64,000 bases of DNA from a bacterium (GTDB taxonomy: Bacteria; Patescibacteriota; Saccharimonadia; Saccharimonadales; Saccharimonadaceae): contig JAJXWT010000002.1 of NCBI GenBank assembly GCA_021781475.1, positions 1-64,000 on the forward strand, written 5' to 3'. Made by a program: the position numbers and the translations under genes. Below the pieces are notes generated by a model that was not told where the DNA came from, ran no database searches, and worked only from the letters and a program-made list of their open reading frames with translations. This document shows, piece after piece, positions 32,027 through 40,877 of the stretch. Numbering within the stretch: position 1 is the stretch's first letter; every line of letters begins with the position of its first letter.

Positions 32027-33790
32027 TTAAGCTGTATCTGATGTCACACGGTTTACTTCTTCGAGCGTGGTAAGGCCGGTGAGCGCCTTTAGGTAACCAT
32101 CTTGCCGCATTGTTACCATTCCCTGCTGCATTGCCATTGTCTGTATCTGCAAGCTGGTAGAGTGCGCCGTAATAAGCCCTTGTATCTCCGGCGTCACATC
32201 CATGACTTCGTAAAGCCCCGCCCGACCGGCGTAGCCCCTTGGCGTCGCTGGCGTGTCGTGACCCTTCACTAGAGTATAAGCGGTTTGGCCTGCTAACGGC
32301 AAGTCCTTGTAACCCATATCGGCTGATACGCGGGCTACATCATCCTTTGTTTTAGGCAGTAAGTGCCCAACCGTTTGCAATATACTCTGGGTTTCAAGCG
32401 GTGTTGACCAGTAGGCATCACGCTGGGGCGATACACGGCGCACCAACCGCTGACCAATAATTGTGTTCACCGTACTTGCGATTAAAAATGGCTCGATGCC
32501 CATATCGAGCAAACGTGGCAATACGCCCGCCGCGCTGTTGGTGTGGAGTGTGCTAAATACCAGGTGGCCCGTAAGCGCTGCTTGTACGGCCAGGTTCGCC
32601 GTTTCGTCATCACGAATCTCACCTACCATCACCACGTTGGGGTCCTGGCGCAAAATTGAGCGTAACCCGTTCGCGAACGTCAGGCCAACCTCGCTATTCA
32701 CCTGAATCTGGTTGACGCCATCCATCTTGTATTCCACCGGGTCTTCAAGGGTAACAATGTTAATACTATCGTCTTTGATTTCTTTAATCAGCGCGTACAA
32801 ACTAGTTGACTTACCGCTACCAGTCGGCCCACTCGTAAGCAGCATGCCATTCGGCTTTTTTAGGCCCTTTCTAATGGCGCGCAGCGAGCGGCCGGCGTAC
32901 CCCATCTGCTCAAGGTCAAACGAGTTCCCTGACTTATCAAGCAAACGAATTACCACTTGCTCACCCCACACAACCGGGCTAATGGCGATACGGAGGTCTA
33001 CCTCTTTGCCGACCACCTTCACCGCAAACTGGCCGTCCTGTGGCACACGGTGCTCGTCAATTTTCAGGTTCGATAAAATTTTTATTCGGCTCACAAGTGC
33101 CGGCTCAATACTCTTAGGCAGCTGCATGACCTCGCGCAATACGCCATCAACACGGCAACGGATTTTGAGCGCCTTTTCGAGCGGCTCAATATGAACGTCA
33201 GAGGCGCGCGACTTAACGGCATACTCCAAAATAGTGCTGAGTGCACGGCTAATTGGCGAATCTTGAACAATGGTTTTGATATCGCCCGCTTGCTCATCCA
33301 CCGCTTCTTGCTGCGACGCGCTGGCTGCTTCGTCCACGCTTGAAAGGTCGGTTTTGTACTGGTCCAGTACATGTCGCACCCCTGCTTCTGACGCCATAAA
33401 TACCTTGAGTGGGCGTTGGATACGGTTCGACAAATAGTCGACCGCTTGCACATTGCTCGCATCGACCATGGCGACTGCCAAACGGTTTTGCACTTCTGCA
33501 AGCGGCACCGCCATAAATCGTTCAGCCGCGTCCTGCGGCAGCAGGGACAGAATATTCTGGCTCACCATACTGTTAGTAAGGTTCACATAGGGCACGCCAG
33601 AAACATGGGCAATCGCATGGGTCAGCAGCTCGTCATCGATAATGCGCTGTTCTGTCAAAATAGAAAAGAGTGGCTTGTTGGCCGCTTTTGCCTGGGCGCT
33701 CACCGTATCAAGCACATCACTCGCAACTAGCCCCTCGTCTTTAAAGAGTGCGGTTATTTTTGCCTGTAGTTCATCGGTCATTAATGACAT
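32027..33790 (-). CDS. pilB: Type IV pilus extension ATPase PilB, zinc site absent
   Basis: 587 residues. An N-terminal GspE-N domain is followed by Walker A GPTGSGKSTSLYALI, Asp box TLEDPVEYKMDG, Walker B VVMVGEIRDDETA and His box TGHLVFSTLHTNSA. The tetracysteine zinc motif normally found before GRAGLYEVM is missing; the region (about 460-540) has no Cys. It lies directly upstream of pilT. Confidence 0.95.
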   Translation of the reverse strand: MSLMTDELQAKITALFKDEGLVASDVLDTVSAQAKAANKPLFSILTEQRIIDDELLTHAIAHVSGVPYVNLTNSMVSQNILSLLPQDAAERFMAVPLAEVQNRLAVAMVDASNVQAVDYLSNRIQRPLKVFMASEAGVRHVLDQYKTDLSSVDEAASASQQEAVDEQAGDIKTIVQDSPISRALSTILEYAVKSRASDVHIEPLEKALKIRCRVDGVLREVMQLPKSIEPALVSRIKILSNLKIDEHRVPQDGQFAVKVVGKEVDLRIAISPVVWGEQVVIRLLDKSGNSFDLEQMGYAGRSLRAIRKGLKKPNGMLLTSGPTGSGKSTSLYALIKEIKDDSINIVTLEDPVEYKMDGVNQIQVNSEVGLTFANGLRSILRQDPNVVMVGEIRDDETANLAVQAALTGHLVFSTLHTNSAAGVLPRLLDMGIEPFLIASTVNTIIGQRLVRRVSPQRDAYWSTPLETQSILQTVGHLLPKTKDDVARVSADMGYKDLPLAGQTAYTLVKGHDTPATPRGYAGRAGLYEVMDVTPEIQGLITAHSTSLQIQTMAMQQGMVTMRQDGYLKALTGLTTLEEVNRVTSDTA

Positions 33791-33810
33791 AGGTATACCC
33801 CTTAGGCCGA

Positions 33811-34032
33811 TCAGTTCCCGCCAATGATAGTTTCGACGGTTGGGTTAATCGCGCCAGAATGGAACACTGTTTTGTCCGGCGTAGCGACCTGCGCCGAAAT
33901 CGGTTCGATTGTTTTTACGCTTTCGCCTTTACCAGTTGTTTTCAAAAATGGCAGCGAATTAGCGACAAAAAACGCAACTACAACCGAAATTGAAGCGATT
34001 AATACAATCATGGCGATATCTGTTTTTTTCAT
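33811..34032 (-). CDS. Small single-helix pilus-operon protein
   Basis: 73 residues: MKKTDIAMIVLIASISVVVAFFVANS membrane helix, then a short periplasm-side tail. Its place between pilO and pilB is where a PilP-type lipoprotein would sit, but it lacks a lipobox and a beta domain. It overlaps pilO by 4 bases. Confidence 0.75.
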   Translation of the reverse strand: MKKTDIAMIVLIASISVVVAFFVANSLPFLKTTGKGESVKTIEPISAQVATPDKTVFHSGAINPTVETIIGGN

Positions 34033-34697
34033 TGTATGGGAACCACCTTATTAGTAAGTTGTATGGTTTTTTCTGGTGCATAGTACACATGGCCCTGAAT
34101 TGTAGCGGTCATGCCCAGTGCATTCTCGTCAAGCTGCAGATTATCAACATCAATAGTGCGGATAGAGGCTTCGAGGCGTTTAAGGAGCAGTTTAATATTC
34201 GTTGGGTCCGACGACGATACGCTGAGCGTAAACGGAATAACCTGCGCCTGCGGGTTTGGGCTGACAGCGGTTACCGAGCTGGTATCGCCTAGCGTGAATG
34301 ACTCAAGCTTGATACCTGGCATAACCGTAAGTACCTGCTGCATCGAGGCGCCGAAAGCAAACGGGTTATCCTCTGACGGCAGCGCGTCTAAAATCACCTG
34401 CACTGCTTTTTCATTATTCACCTTTAGCGCGTTCAGTGAATCGCTTGCTTCAAGCGCACGTATATTATTGGCGAGCTGTGGCGCTGCTGTGTTGTTGGCC
34501 TGCAATACCTTTACTGTGTTTGCTTTCGCAGCAAGCACCTTTTCGGTGTACATAATTTGCTGGAACAAAAACCAGGATGCAACAACGGCAAAGCCGACAA
34601 TTACCGAGGCACCGGCTACCCATATAAACATCTTGCGAGCCGAGGCCTGTATCAACTGCCTTTTGCGCAATGCGATATCTTTTCTACCGGCTTCCAT
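34029..34697 (-). CDS. PilO-like alignment-complex protein
   Basis: 222 residues: cytoplasmic basic N-terminus, one helix at about 25-50 (FIWVAGASVIVGFAVVASWFLFQQI), a coiled-coil region, and a ferredoxin-like C-terminal domain (PFTLSVSSSDPTNIKLLLKRLEASIRTIDVDNL), the layout of PilO. Overlaps pilN by one base and the small gene by 4. Confidence 0.8.
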   Translation of the reverse strand: MEAGRKDIALRKRQLIQASARKMFIWVAGASVIVGFAVVASWFLFQQIMYTEKVLAAKANTVKVLQANNTAAPQLANNIRALEASDSLNALKVNNEKAVQVILDALPSEDNPFAFGASMQQVLTVMPGIKLESFTLGDTSSVTAVSPNPQAQVIPFTLSVSSSDPTNIKLLLKRLEASIRTIDVDNLQLDENALGMTATIQGHVYYAPEKTIQLTNKVVPIQ

Positions 34698-35431
34698 TAG
34701 TTACCCCCCTTCAGCGAGCCCGCAGGCTGCGAGAACAAGCTCGACGGCACCCCGGCCTGCGAATCAGTGACATCAACTGCACCGGTTGGCGACTGCACTG
34801 TGACGCTGGATACATCGTTCGAAAATAGCTGGCTTGGGTACGTAAACATAAGCGTAAACCGCAACACTGTCTTGCCAGAGCTGTCCATACCAAGGCTCGT
34901 GTTGGATACTGTCACGCTGTTCGACAGTGGCGTGGTAGCGGTTTGGCCATTTTGCGTGTACTGCACATTGGTGTTTAAAATTGTCTTTTTAAAACCATCG
35001 GCACCGTTAAAGCCGGCGTCTGCCGAGCCTTCAATTGTAATGGCGGTGTTCGAAGGGTCCAGGCTCACCGTGCTGACCGAAATGTGATTCGGGCTTGGGG
35101 AGGCTGGGTTAATGGCACTTAATAGGTCGAATATCCGTGACGAAACCAGCTTATTGCTATTAAGGTCAGAGATAATGTTCAGTTGGTTTTGGATTGTCAC
35201 TAGCTTAGTAAGATCCGGGTTGTTGCTATTGAGCTTGGCGGCTTCGGACTTAATCTGGCTGTCGTCAAGGGCGTTGCGTATCGCCTGGGTACCCGCGTAC
35301 ATCGCAAGGGCCACCACGGCGCCAATCGCAATAAGCGATACCACTACAGATAGCGCGATGACCCGCGCGCGGAGCCGCTGTGAGCGCAAAAACTCAATCT
35401 TGATATCTGGAACCAGGTTAATTTCAATCAT
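34697..35431 (-). CDS. PilN-like alignment-complex protein
   Basis: 244 residues. The N-terminus MIEINLVPDIK is the short PilN sequence that docks in PilM, followed by a helix at about 24-48. The outer domain is beta-rich. It overlaps the pilM gene by 4 bases. Confidence 0.85.
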   Translation of the reverse strand: MIEINLVPDIKIEFLRSQRLRARVIALSVVVSLIAIGAVVALAMYAGTQAIRNALDDSQIKSEAAKLNSNNPDLTKLVTIQNQLNIISDLNSNKLVSSRIFDLLSAINPASPSPNHISVSTVSLDPSNTAITIEGSADAGFNGADGFKKTILNTNVQYTQNGQTATTPLSNSVTVSNTSLGMDSSGKTVLRFTLMFTYPSQLFSNDVSSVTVQSPTGAVDVTDSQAGVPSSLFSQPAGSLKGGN

Positions 35432-36480
35432 CGCTGGTTACTCCTTTTCGCTAAGCCCACAGCAATCGTAAACTCCGATGCTACGGCGGCAAGCTGCTGC
35501 TGGTCGTTTGCACTTAAACGCACCCCCTGCCATGGGTTGGCAGGAACGCCCCGAATACCTGCTTTTGTGCCCAAGTAATCACCGAACATTGGAATAATGG
35601 CGCTAAACCCTGATAGTAACAGGGCATTAATGGGTATGTTGGGGTAACGGGTTTGGAAAAACTTTACTGATTTTGTTACTTCGGCAACAAAGCCATCAAG
35701 CGTGCCTTCGATTGCCCGCAGCACCTGGCCTTCAAGCCTGTCGGGCGCTAAGCCAAACTTTAAGATAAACTGGCGCGCTTGGTCTTCTTGTACGTTTAGG
35801 TTTTGCACCGCCGCTTTTAGTAAGCTGCTAAGCCCCGTGGGTATCGTGCGAACAAGGCGCGGCGTATCGCCGTACGTAATTACAAGGTCGGTTGCCTGCT
35901 CGCCCATATCAATCATCACTAGTGCCATTCCGTTTGCGCTTGGCGGCGTTAAGGCACGCACCATCGCAATGGGGTCGGGTTCGGCCGCAATGACATTGAG
36001 CCCAAGCGCTTCAACCATTTCAAGGCGGTCTTCGCTGTAGGTTTTGGCCGTGCTACTCACGAGCACCTCTTGCTGGTTCTGTTCGCGGAGCGACGGCCCC
36101 AGCAGTGCCCAGTCTACTTTGGCATCATCAATTGACATAGGAATATACTGGTCAATCTGGTATTTCATGGTTGCGCGGAGTTCGGCATCACTCACATTCG
36201 GCACATCAATGACCGTAGTAAACGTTTTATTCGACGGCAGGCCAATCGCAACATTTTTTGTGCGGATACCGCTCTGCCCCACGGCAGTCATAATTACCTC
36301 ACCAAGCTTACGTTTTGCCTCGGGTGAATCGCTGGTGGTAATACGGTGGTCAACTGGCACATAGGCGTGCGCCGCGAGTGACCACTGGCCAGTACCGGCT
36401 TGGTTCAGTTGCACCACACGAATGGCATTCGTGCCAATGTCGAGTGCAAAAAAGTCGCCCATCCCGTTTGCTAATTTCAT
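35428..36480 (-). CDS. pilM: Actin-like pilus assembly protein PilM
   Basis: 350 residues. FALDIGTNAIRVVQL is the phosphate-1 loop of the actin fold, MVDIGEQATDLVI (written here as LVMIDMGEQATDLV) the phosphate-2 loop, and LLLSGFSAIIPMFGDYL the adenosine site. It recruits PilN and couples the cytoplasmic motors to the envelope. A TTGTCT-18-TATACT promoter (36491-36520) marks the start of the pilus operon. Confidence 0.93.
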   Translation of the reverse strand: MKLANGMGDFFALDIGTNAIRVVQLNQAGTGQWSLAAHAYVPVDHRITTSDSPEAKRKLGEVIMTAVGQSGIRTKNVAIGLPSNKTFTTVIDVPNVSDAELRATMKYQIDQYIPMSIDDAKVDWALLGPSLREQNQQEVLVSSTAKTYSEDRLEMVEALGLNVIAAEPDPIAMVRALTPPSANGMALVMIDMGEQATDLVITYGDTPRLVRTIPTGLSSLLKAAVQNLNVQEDQARQFILKFGLAPDRLEGQVLRAIEGTLDGFVAEVTKSVKFFQTRYPNIPINALLLSGFSAIIPMFGDYLGTKAGIRGVPANPWQGVRLSANDQQQLAAVASEFTIAVGLAKRSNQR

Positions 36481-36490
36481 CTTAGTTCCT

Positions 36491-36520
36491 AGTATACCTA
36501 AACGTAAGCATTTTAGACAA
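36491..36520 (-). promoter_or_regulatory. Promoter of the pilMNO-BTC operon
   Basis: TTGTCT (36515-36520), 18-base spacer, TATACT (36491-36496) on the minus strand; start point about 5 bases before AGGAAC and the pilM ATG. Confidence 0.55.
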
Positions 36521-36531
36521 GCCCGATTCGC

Positions 36532-39078
36532 TTAATACCTCGGCGGCAGCTCTGTCGTAAAGGTTGTTTCAATTGGCAACCCGCCGCCGCTGCCGGCAGA
36601 TGCTGGTTGCGCCCACATATAGGCATCGGCACGCAGGTTGACTACCTCGGCCGGCGTATTATAGCCCGTGGTTTTATCGGCCCCATACGTACGGCGGAAC
36701 TGTACTTCGCGCGCCATAAGTGCCCCATTAATTTGTAGCGGCGCGTTACATACGCCCAGTGTTAAGCCGTCGATATAATTTGGCATGATACTGTCACAGG
36801 TTGATATTTGCCCACCACTTGGATCGCCAACTGTTGGGCGCGCTACAAGCCAGGCGTCAATGTTGGTCACATTACTGTTCACAATAATTTTGTCGGCAAT
36901 AATAATCACCTGTGCAGCCGACCCAAGGCTAGTAATTGGCTGCTGCTGTAAGTTGATGTTGCCGGTAATTGTCACTGTACCCTGCGATTCCAAAATCGCC
37001 ACACCATTCGCCGTAAAGTTACCCGCAAGGTTCGTGTTCGCCGCCGTGAGTGGCACGCGCATTATATGTTTTGCACTGCTTGTACCGACCCCAAGCGATT
37101 GCATAGCCGACAGGTCAAGTGACGACGCACCGACCGAGCTTGTAGCCGGGTATTGGGCCGCAAATGATTCAATCGAAGGAATCTGCTGGGCAGCGCCCCA
37201 GTCACCATAGGGATAGCCAGCGATAACGCCTGTGTTCGCAAACGAAAGCGGGTTTGCGGTTAGGTCCGGTATCTGGGCTGGCGCATAGCCGTTCGGGCCC
37301 GAAACTGCCCCACCCGATATCGAGCTAATCCGTGCTGGTGCAAAAATGCCGTATTCCGCCCAGCTGCCAAAGGTTGCTTGTTGGCCGACCGAGTTTTGCG
37401 CATTAAAGTGCGAGGTAAACACCGTGGCATTATTGTTCACGGGCAGCCCGGTGATATTGTCGCCCGCATGAACATCATCACCCAAAAACTGCACTTCTGG
37501 CTCTTTGGCAATCACCACGCATACTGGGTGGTTTACGCGGTAAGAGGTGCTGTTATCTTTGTTTGCGGTACTGTAGCGCGACACCGCGCCAAACACGCAT
37601 ACCCAGTCGCCAGGATTATAGTTGGCTGCATTAATTGTGGCGCTCGCCAGACCGTTGGTGTAGCCCGACCAAAAATCTTGGCTGCCGCTGCCTAGCTCGG
37701 TACACTTGGTAATATCACCCGGGTATTTACTCGCAAGCCAGCCCGTGCACGCCGAACCCGGCGCAAAATCTGCCACTGTGTACGGCGGCGCCTTGTGACC
37801 CGGCACCACGGTATTAAACAAGCTATCGAACGCTGGTTTGTTTGCCACACTACTTGGCACCACAAACTGGTGGATTTCAAACGGTGAGCCCCAACCTTCT
37901 TTGCTGCCACTATTGTACATACCGACTGACATATTACTGGTTGCGCCCTGCTGCAGCGGCTGCAGTGACTGCAGTGTCGTACCCCACCCATTAACATTGG
38001 GGTACATATCAGCGTTAGATACAACCGTAGCACAAGCTGGCGTGCTCGAGCCATCCGAAGAAACGGCTGAGCTGGCAGGGTTCCAGTATATATTTTCACA
38101 AAATGTTTTGCCCACATCCTTATCCTGCACATAATACTGTAAGCGTCCATCTGTTCCAGGGCTACTAGCATACTGCGTGATCAACTGGTTGGGCGCCATA
38201 GTTACCGACTTTTGGGCTGATGTGCTGCCCGACCAAAATTTCACCCAGTACGATAGATTCGCATTAGCGCCATCGTTTGTAGCATTGCGGATATCATGGT
38301 ACCAGTAAATCGTTTGGCCGGGCACAACAGTAATCGGCCCTGCACTATTTGATTTGACACCCGTCGTGTTCACGTAACTTTTGCCTAAAATCGACCAGTC
38401 AGATGGCGCAGGGGGCGGTGCTGGTGTATCGGCGATGTTTGCGCAACGCAACTCGATTTTTGTAAATATTTGGTTATTGGTCTTATTGTAAAATTCCAGA
38501 CCAGCAACGGTCTGTTGAGCGCCCAGGTATTTTTCTACATCCCACCCCCTGCCACTGGTGAACAAGTGATTCACTGTATGTAGACTAAACTGCATATTAT
38601 AGTCGATCTTCATGCCAACATTACCCTGATTCATCATACTAATCCATTGCTGAACGTATGGTGAGTTATACGAAAATGCAGCGTGGCCACCACCCGATAG
38701 CTGTGGTAAGTTTAGCATCGACGAGACTAGAAACTCCGCACCGACCTTATCCTGCGCGGGCGAGCTTGCTTTCACGGGGGAGCTTGGATCACCTAACTTT
38801 CCCTGAATAAAAGTAACGAAGTCCGACTTGCTCGCACACTTGTTCGGGCACCCATACGTGGTGCTCCATGAAGTATCCCCGCCTGTACCGGTTACTCCTA
38901 AGTCGATAACCGATGTCACAGGATTATAGTAACTATATGACTCAAACGGATAGGCATTAAAATAGCTGTTATTACCACTCCAGCTCCACGCCTGCGCAAC
39001 ACCAGAATTTAGCACCGCAACAAATATAGCGGCAGCCACAATCAAACTATACAGGCTAGCGTATAGCTTATTGCGCAT
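36532..39078 (-). CDS. Large secreted protein upstream of the pilus operon
   Basis: 848 residues, not recognised as a named family. A signal peptide (MRNKLYASLYSLIVAAAIFVAVLNSGVAQA) is followed by an aromatic, Asn/Ser/Gly-rich exodomain with at least two pairs of Cys. A DUF11-like segment is near 225-300. The last ~200 residues (VTITGNINLQQQPI, then APLQINGALMAREVQFRRTYG) look like a beta-helix or PilX-like exported module. No membrane anchor or LPxTG at the C-terminus. Its place between a TPR-like gene and pilM suggests a pilus-linked adhesin. Confidence 0.7.
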   Translation of the reverse strand: MRNKLYASLYSLIVAAAIFVAVLNSGVAQAWSWSGNNSYFNAYPFESYSYYNPVTSVIDLGVTGTGGDTSWSTTYGCPNKCASKSDFVTFIQGKLGDPSSPVKASSPAQDKVGAEFLVSSMLNLPQLSGGGHAAFSYNSPYVQQWISMMNQGNVGMKIDYNMQFSLHTVNHLFTSGRGWDVEKYLGAQQTVAGLEFYNKTNNQIFTKIELRCANIADTPAPPPAPSDWSILGKSYVNTTGVKSNSAGPITVVPGQTIYWYHDIRNATNDGANANLSYWVKFWSGSTSAQKSVTMAPNQLITQYASSPGTDGRLQYYVQDKDVGKTFCENIYWNPASSAVSSDGSSTPACATVVSNADMYPNVNGWGTTLQSLQPLQQGATSNMSVGMYNSGSKEGWGSPFEIHQFVVPSSVANKPAFDSLFNTVVPGHKAPPYTVADFAPGSACTGWLASKYPGDITKCTELGSGSQDFWSGYTNGLASATINAANYNPGDWVCVFGAVSRYSTANKDNSTSYRVNHPVCVVIAKEPEVQFLGDDVHAGDNITGLPVNNNATVFTSHFNAQNSVGQQATFGSWAEYGIFAPARISSISGGAVSGPNGYAPAQIPDLTANPLSFANTGVIAGYPYGDWGAAQQIPSIESFAAQYPATSSVGASSLDLSAMQSLGVGTSSAKHIMRVPLTAANTNLAGNFTANGVAILESQGTVTITGNINLQQQPITSLGSAAQVIIIADKIIVNSNVTNIDAWLVARPTVGDPSGGQISTCDSIMPNYIDGLTLGVCNAPLQINGALMAREVQFRRTYGADKTTGYNTPAEVVNLRADAYMWAQPASAGSGGGLPIETTFTTELPPRY

Positions 39079-39586
39079 TTGTTAAGGCCTTTAGGCGATT
39101 TTTGTAAAAAGTGATTGAATCTGGCATATCTGAGCCATCATTGGCATTTGAAATCGCTTTCTTGTAGTATTCAATTGCTACCGCCTTATTCCCTATTAGC
39201 TCGGCTTTCTGCGCAATTGTCCCCTCAGTCGCCGCCCATGGGGCGAGTTGATCAGCCTTAATAAGAGCGTCGATTTGCGGCTGTCCAGTTAAAAGCGCCC
39301 CTTGCTGCAAGTAGGCTGAGCGTTTGTCTTGAGTGCTCGTGCTGGAGTTGTTGATATACTGCTGCAATACGGCGACCGCCTGACTACTCTTGCCCTGACT
39401 TGCTAGTGTTGTTGCCTTGTCGATTTGGGATTGCAAAGACTGGCGCCCTAGTAGTCCATCAAGTAACCCCGGTGTCATATATACATACACTCCAGCGCCC
39501 ACCAGGACAACACAAACTACCACTAGCGTTACTACTAATTTTCGGTGCTTAAATTGCTTTTGACTTACATTAATAATATTCGCCAC
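39068..39586 (-). CDS. Single-helix membrane protein with TPR-like domain
   Basis: 172 residues: basic N-terminus (QKQFKHRKL), a helix at about 17-39, and an outer helical domain with TPR-like spacing (ATTLASQGKSSQAVAVLQQYI, then AELIGNKAVAIEYYKKAI). It overlaps the 848-residue gene by 11 bases, so the two are made together; possibly a chaperone or platform for it. Confidence 0.7.
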   Translation of the reverse strand: MANIINVSQKQFKHRKLVVTLVVVCVVLVGAGVYVYMTPGLLDGLLGRQSLQSQIDKATTLASQGKSSQAVAVLQQYINNSSTSTQDKRSAYLQQGALLTGQPQIDALIKADQLAPWAATEGTIAQKAELIGNKAVAIEYYKKAISNANDGSDMPDSITFYKNRLKALTNAQ

Positions 39587-39663
39587 GTATTCTAAATTCC
39601 CTTATGCTTATTATTGTACCAAATAACCACCCAAAAACGCTTAGTGCTTTTTGCCGCCTCTGT

Positions 39664-39669
39664 TATAAT
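39664..39669 (+). promoter_or_regulatory. -10 box predicting leaderless ychF mRNA
   Basis: TATAAT ends seven bases before the ATG at 39677. Confidence 0.6.
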
Positions 39670-39676
39670 GGCACGT

Positions 39677-40765
39677 ATGAGTTTAAGTATTGGAATCGTC
39701 GGCCTACCTAACGTAGGTAAAAGCACCCTGTTTAACGCCCTTACTAATAATGATATTTTGGCCGCCAATTACCCCTTTGCTACCATTGAACCAAACACCG
39801 GTATTGTGCCCGTGCCAGATGCGCGCTTGGACACCCTCCAAAAAATGTATAACGCCGCCAAGGTAATCCCGGCCACTGTTACGTTTGTGGACATTGCCGG
39901 CCTGGTTGCGGGCGCCAGCACCGGCGAAGGCCTGGGCAACAAGTTTTTAGCAAACATCCGCCAATGCGACGCCATTGTGCATATTGTTCGTGCATTTGAA
40001 AACAGCGATATTTTGCATGTCGAAAACAATGTGAACCCCGCGCGCGACATTGCAACCATTAACACCGAGCTATTGCTTGCCGACATTCAAACCCTTGAAA
40101 CTCACCTGCCAAAACTGCAAAAAGAGGCCAAAGCCGACCCCAAACTACGCGCTCAGGTTGAATCGCTCCGCACTCTACAGGCTGATTTAGAACACGATAT
40201 TTTAGCCAACCAGAGCGACGCCTACCACGCCCATGCCGATGATTTTAAAAGCCTTCACCTGTTAACCGCCAAGCCAGTAATTTATGTGTTCAATATTAAC
40301 GAAGAAGCCCTTGGCGACACGGCTACCAAAGCACGCCTACAAGCCCTTGTGCCTAATGCGGCTGCCCTGTTTATTTGCGCCAAACTCGAAGACGAGCTAA
40401 AAGGCCTTGACCCCGCCGACGCGCAGGAGCTATTAGATACCTACGATGTGCGCGAGCCCGGCCTTACCCAAATGATTCACGCTGCGTATGATATTTTAGG
40501 CCTGCAGAGCTACCTCACGGCAGGGCCAAAAGAGGTGCGCGCCTGGACCATCCACCAGGGCGACACTGCCCCGCAGGCTGCCGGGGTGATCCATACCGAT
40601 TTTGAAAAGGGCTTTATTGCCGCCCAGGTTGTTGACTATAACGATTTAGTTGCCGCTGGCAGCGAAGCTGCGGCACGGGCCCAGGGTAAAATCCGCACCG
40701 AAGGCAAAACCTACGTTATGCAACCAAACGATATTGTTGAATTCCGCTTTAATGTCAGCAAATAA
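39677..40765 (+). CDS. ychF: Ribosome-associated GTPase/ATPase YchF (Obg family)
   Basis: A universally conserved P-loop NTPase that binds ribosomes. Start set at 39677 (MSLSIGIVGLPNVGKSTLFNALT), 362 residues, because the next ATG upstream (39668) overlaps the -10 box TATAATG and the earlier in-frame start lies before the promoter. G1 is GLPNVGKST, G3 DIAGLVAGAS, and G4 the ATP-type NINEE in place of NKxD. The TGS domain at about 280-362 ends VEFRFNVSK. The protein is complete. Confidence 0.95.
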   Translation: MSLSIGIVGLPNVGKSTLFNALTNNDILAANYPFATIEPNTGIVPVPDARLDTLQKMYNAAKVIPATVTFVDIAGLVAGASTGEGLGNKFLANIRQCDAIVHIVRAFENSDILHVENNVNPARDIATINTELLLADIQTLETHLPKLQKEAKADPKLRAQVESLRTLQADLEHDILANQSDAYHAHADDFKSLHLLTAKPVIYVFNINEEALGDTATKARLQALVPNAAALFICAKLEDELKGLDPADAQELLDTYDVREPGLTQMIHAAYDILGLQSYLTAGPKEVRAWTIHQGDTAPQAAGVIHTDFEKGFIAAQVVDYNDLVAAGSEAAARAQGKIRTEGKTYVMQPNDIVEFRFNVSK

Positions 40766-40840
40766 AAAAACCGCCCACTGGGGCGACTAGGCGTAGATAT
40801 GACCAGCCCCCGCACGTAAAACGTGCGGGGGCTTGCCTTA
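40766..40840. terminator. Terminators between ychF and the GC-rich surface gene
   Basis: CCCCCGCACGT AAA ACGTGCGGGGG (40808-40833) is a strong stem. On the minus strand a second stem CGCCC/GGGCG (40770-40786) runs into TTTTTTT and would end the surface-protein gene. Confidence 0.65.
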
Positions 40841-40877
40841 GGGATGGCGTGGTAAAACTACCGCGCCAACTTGTTCA

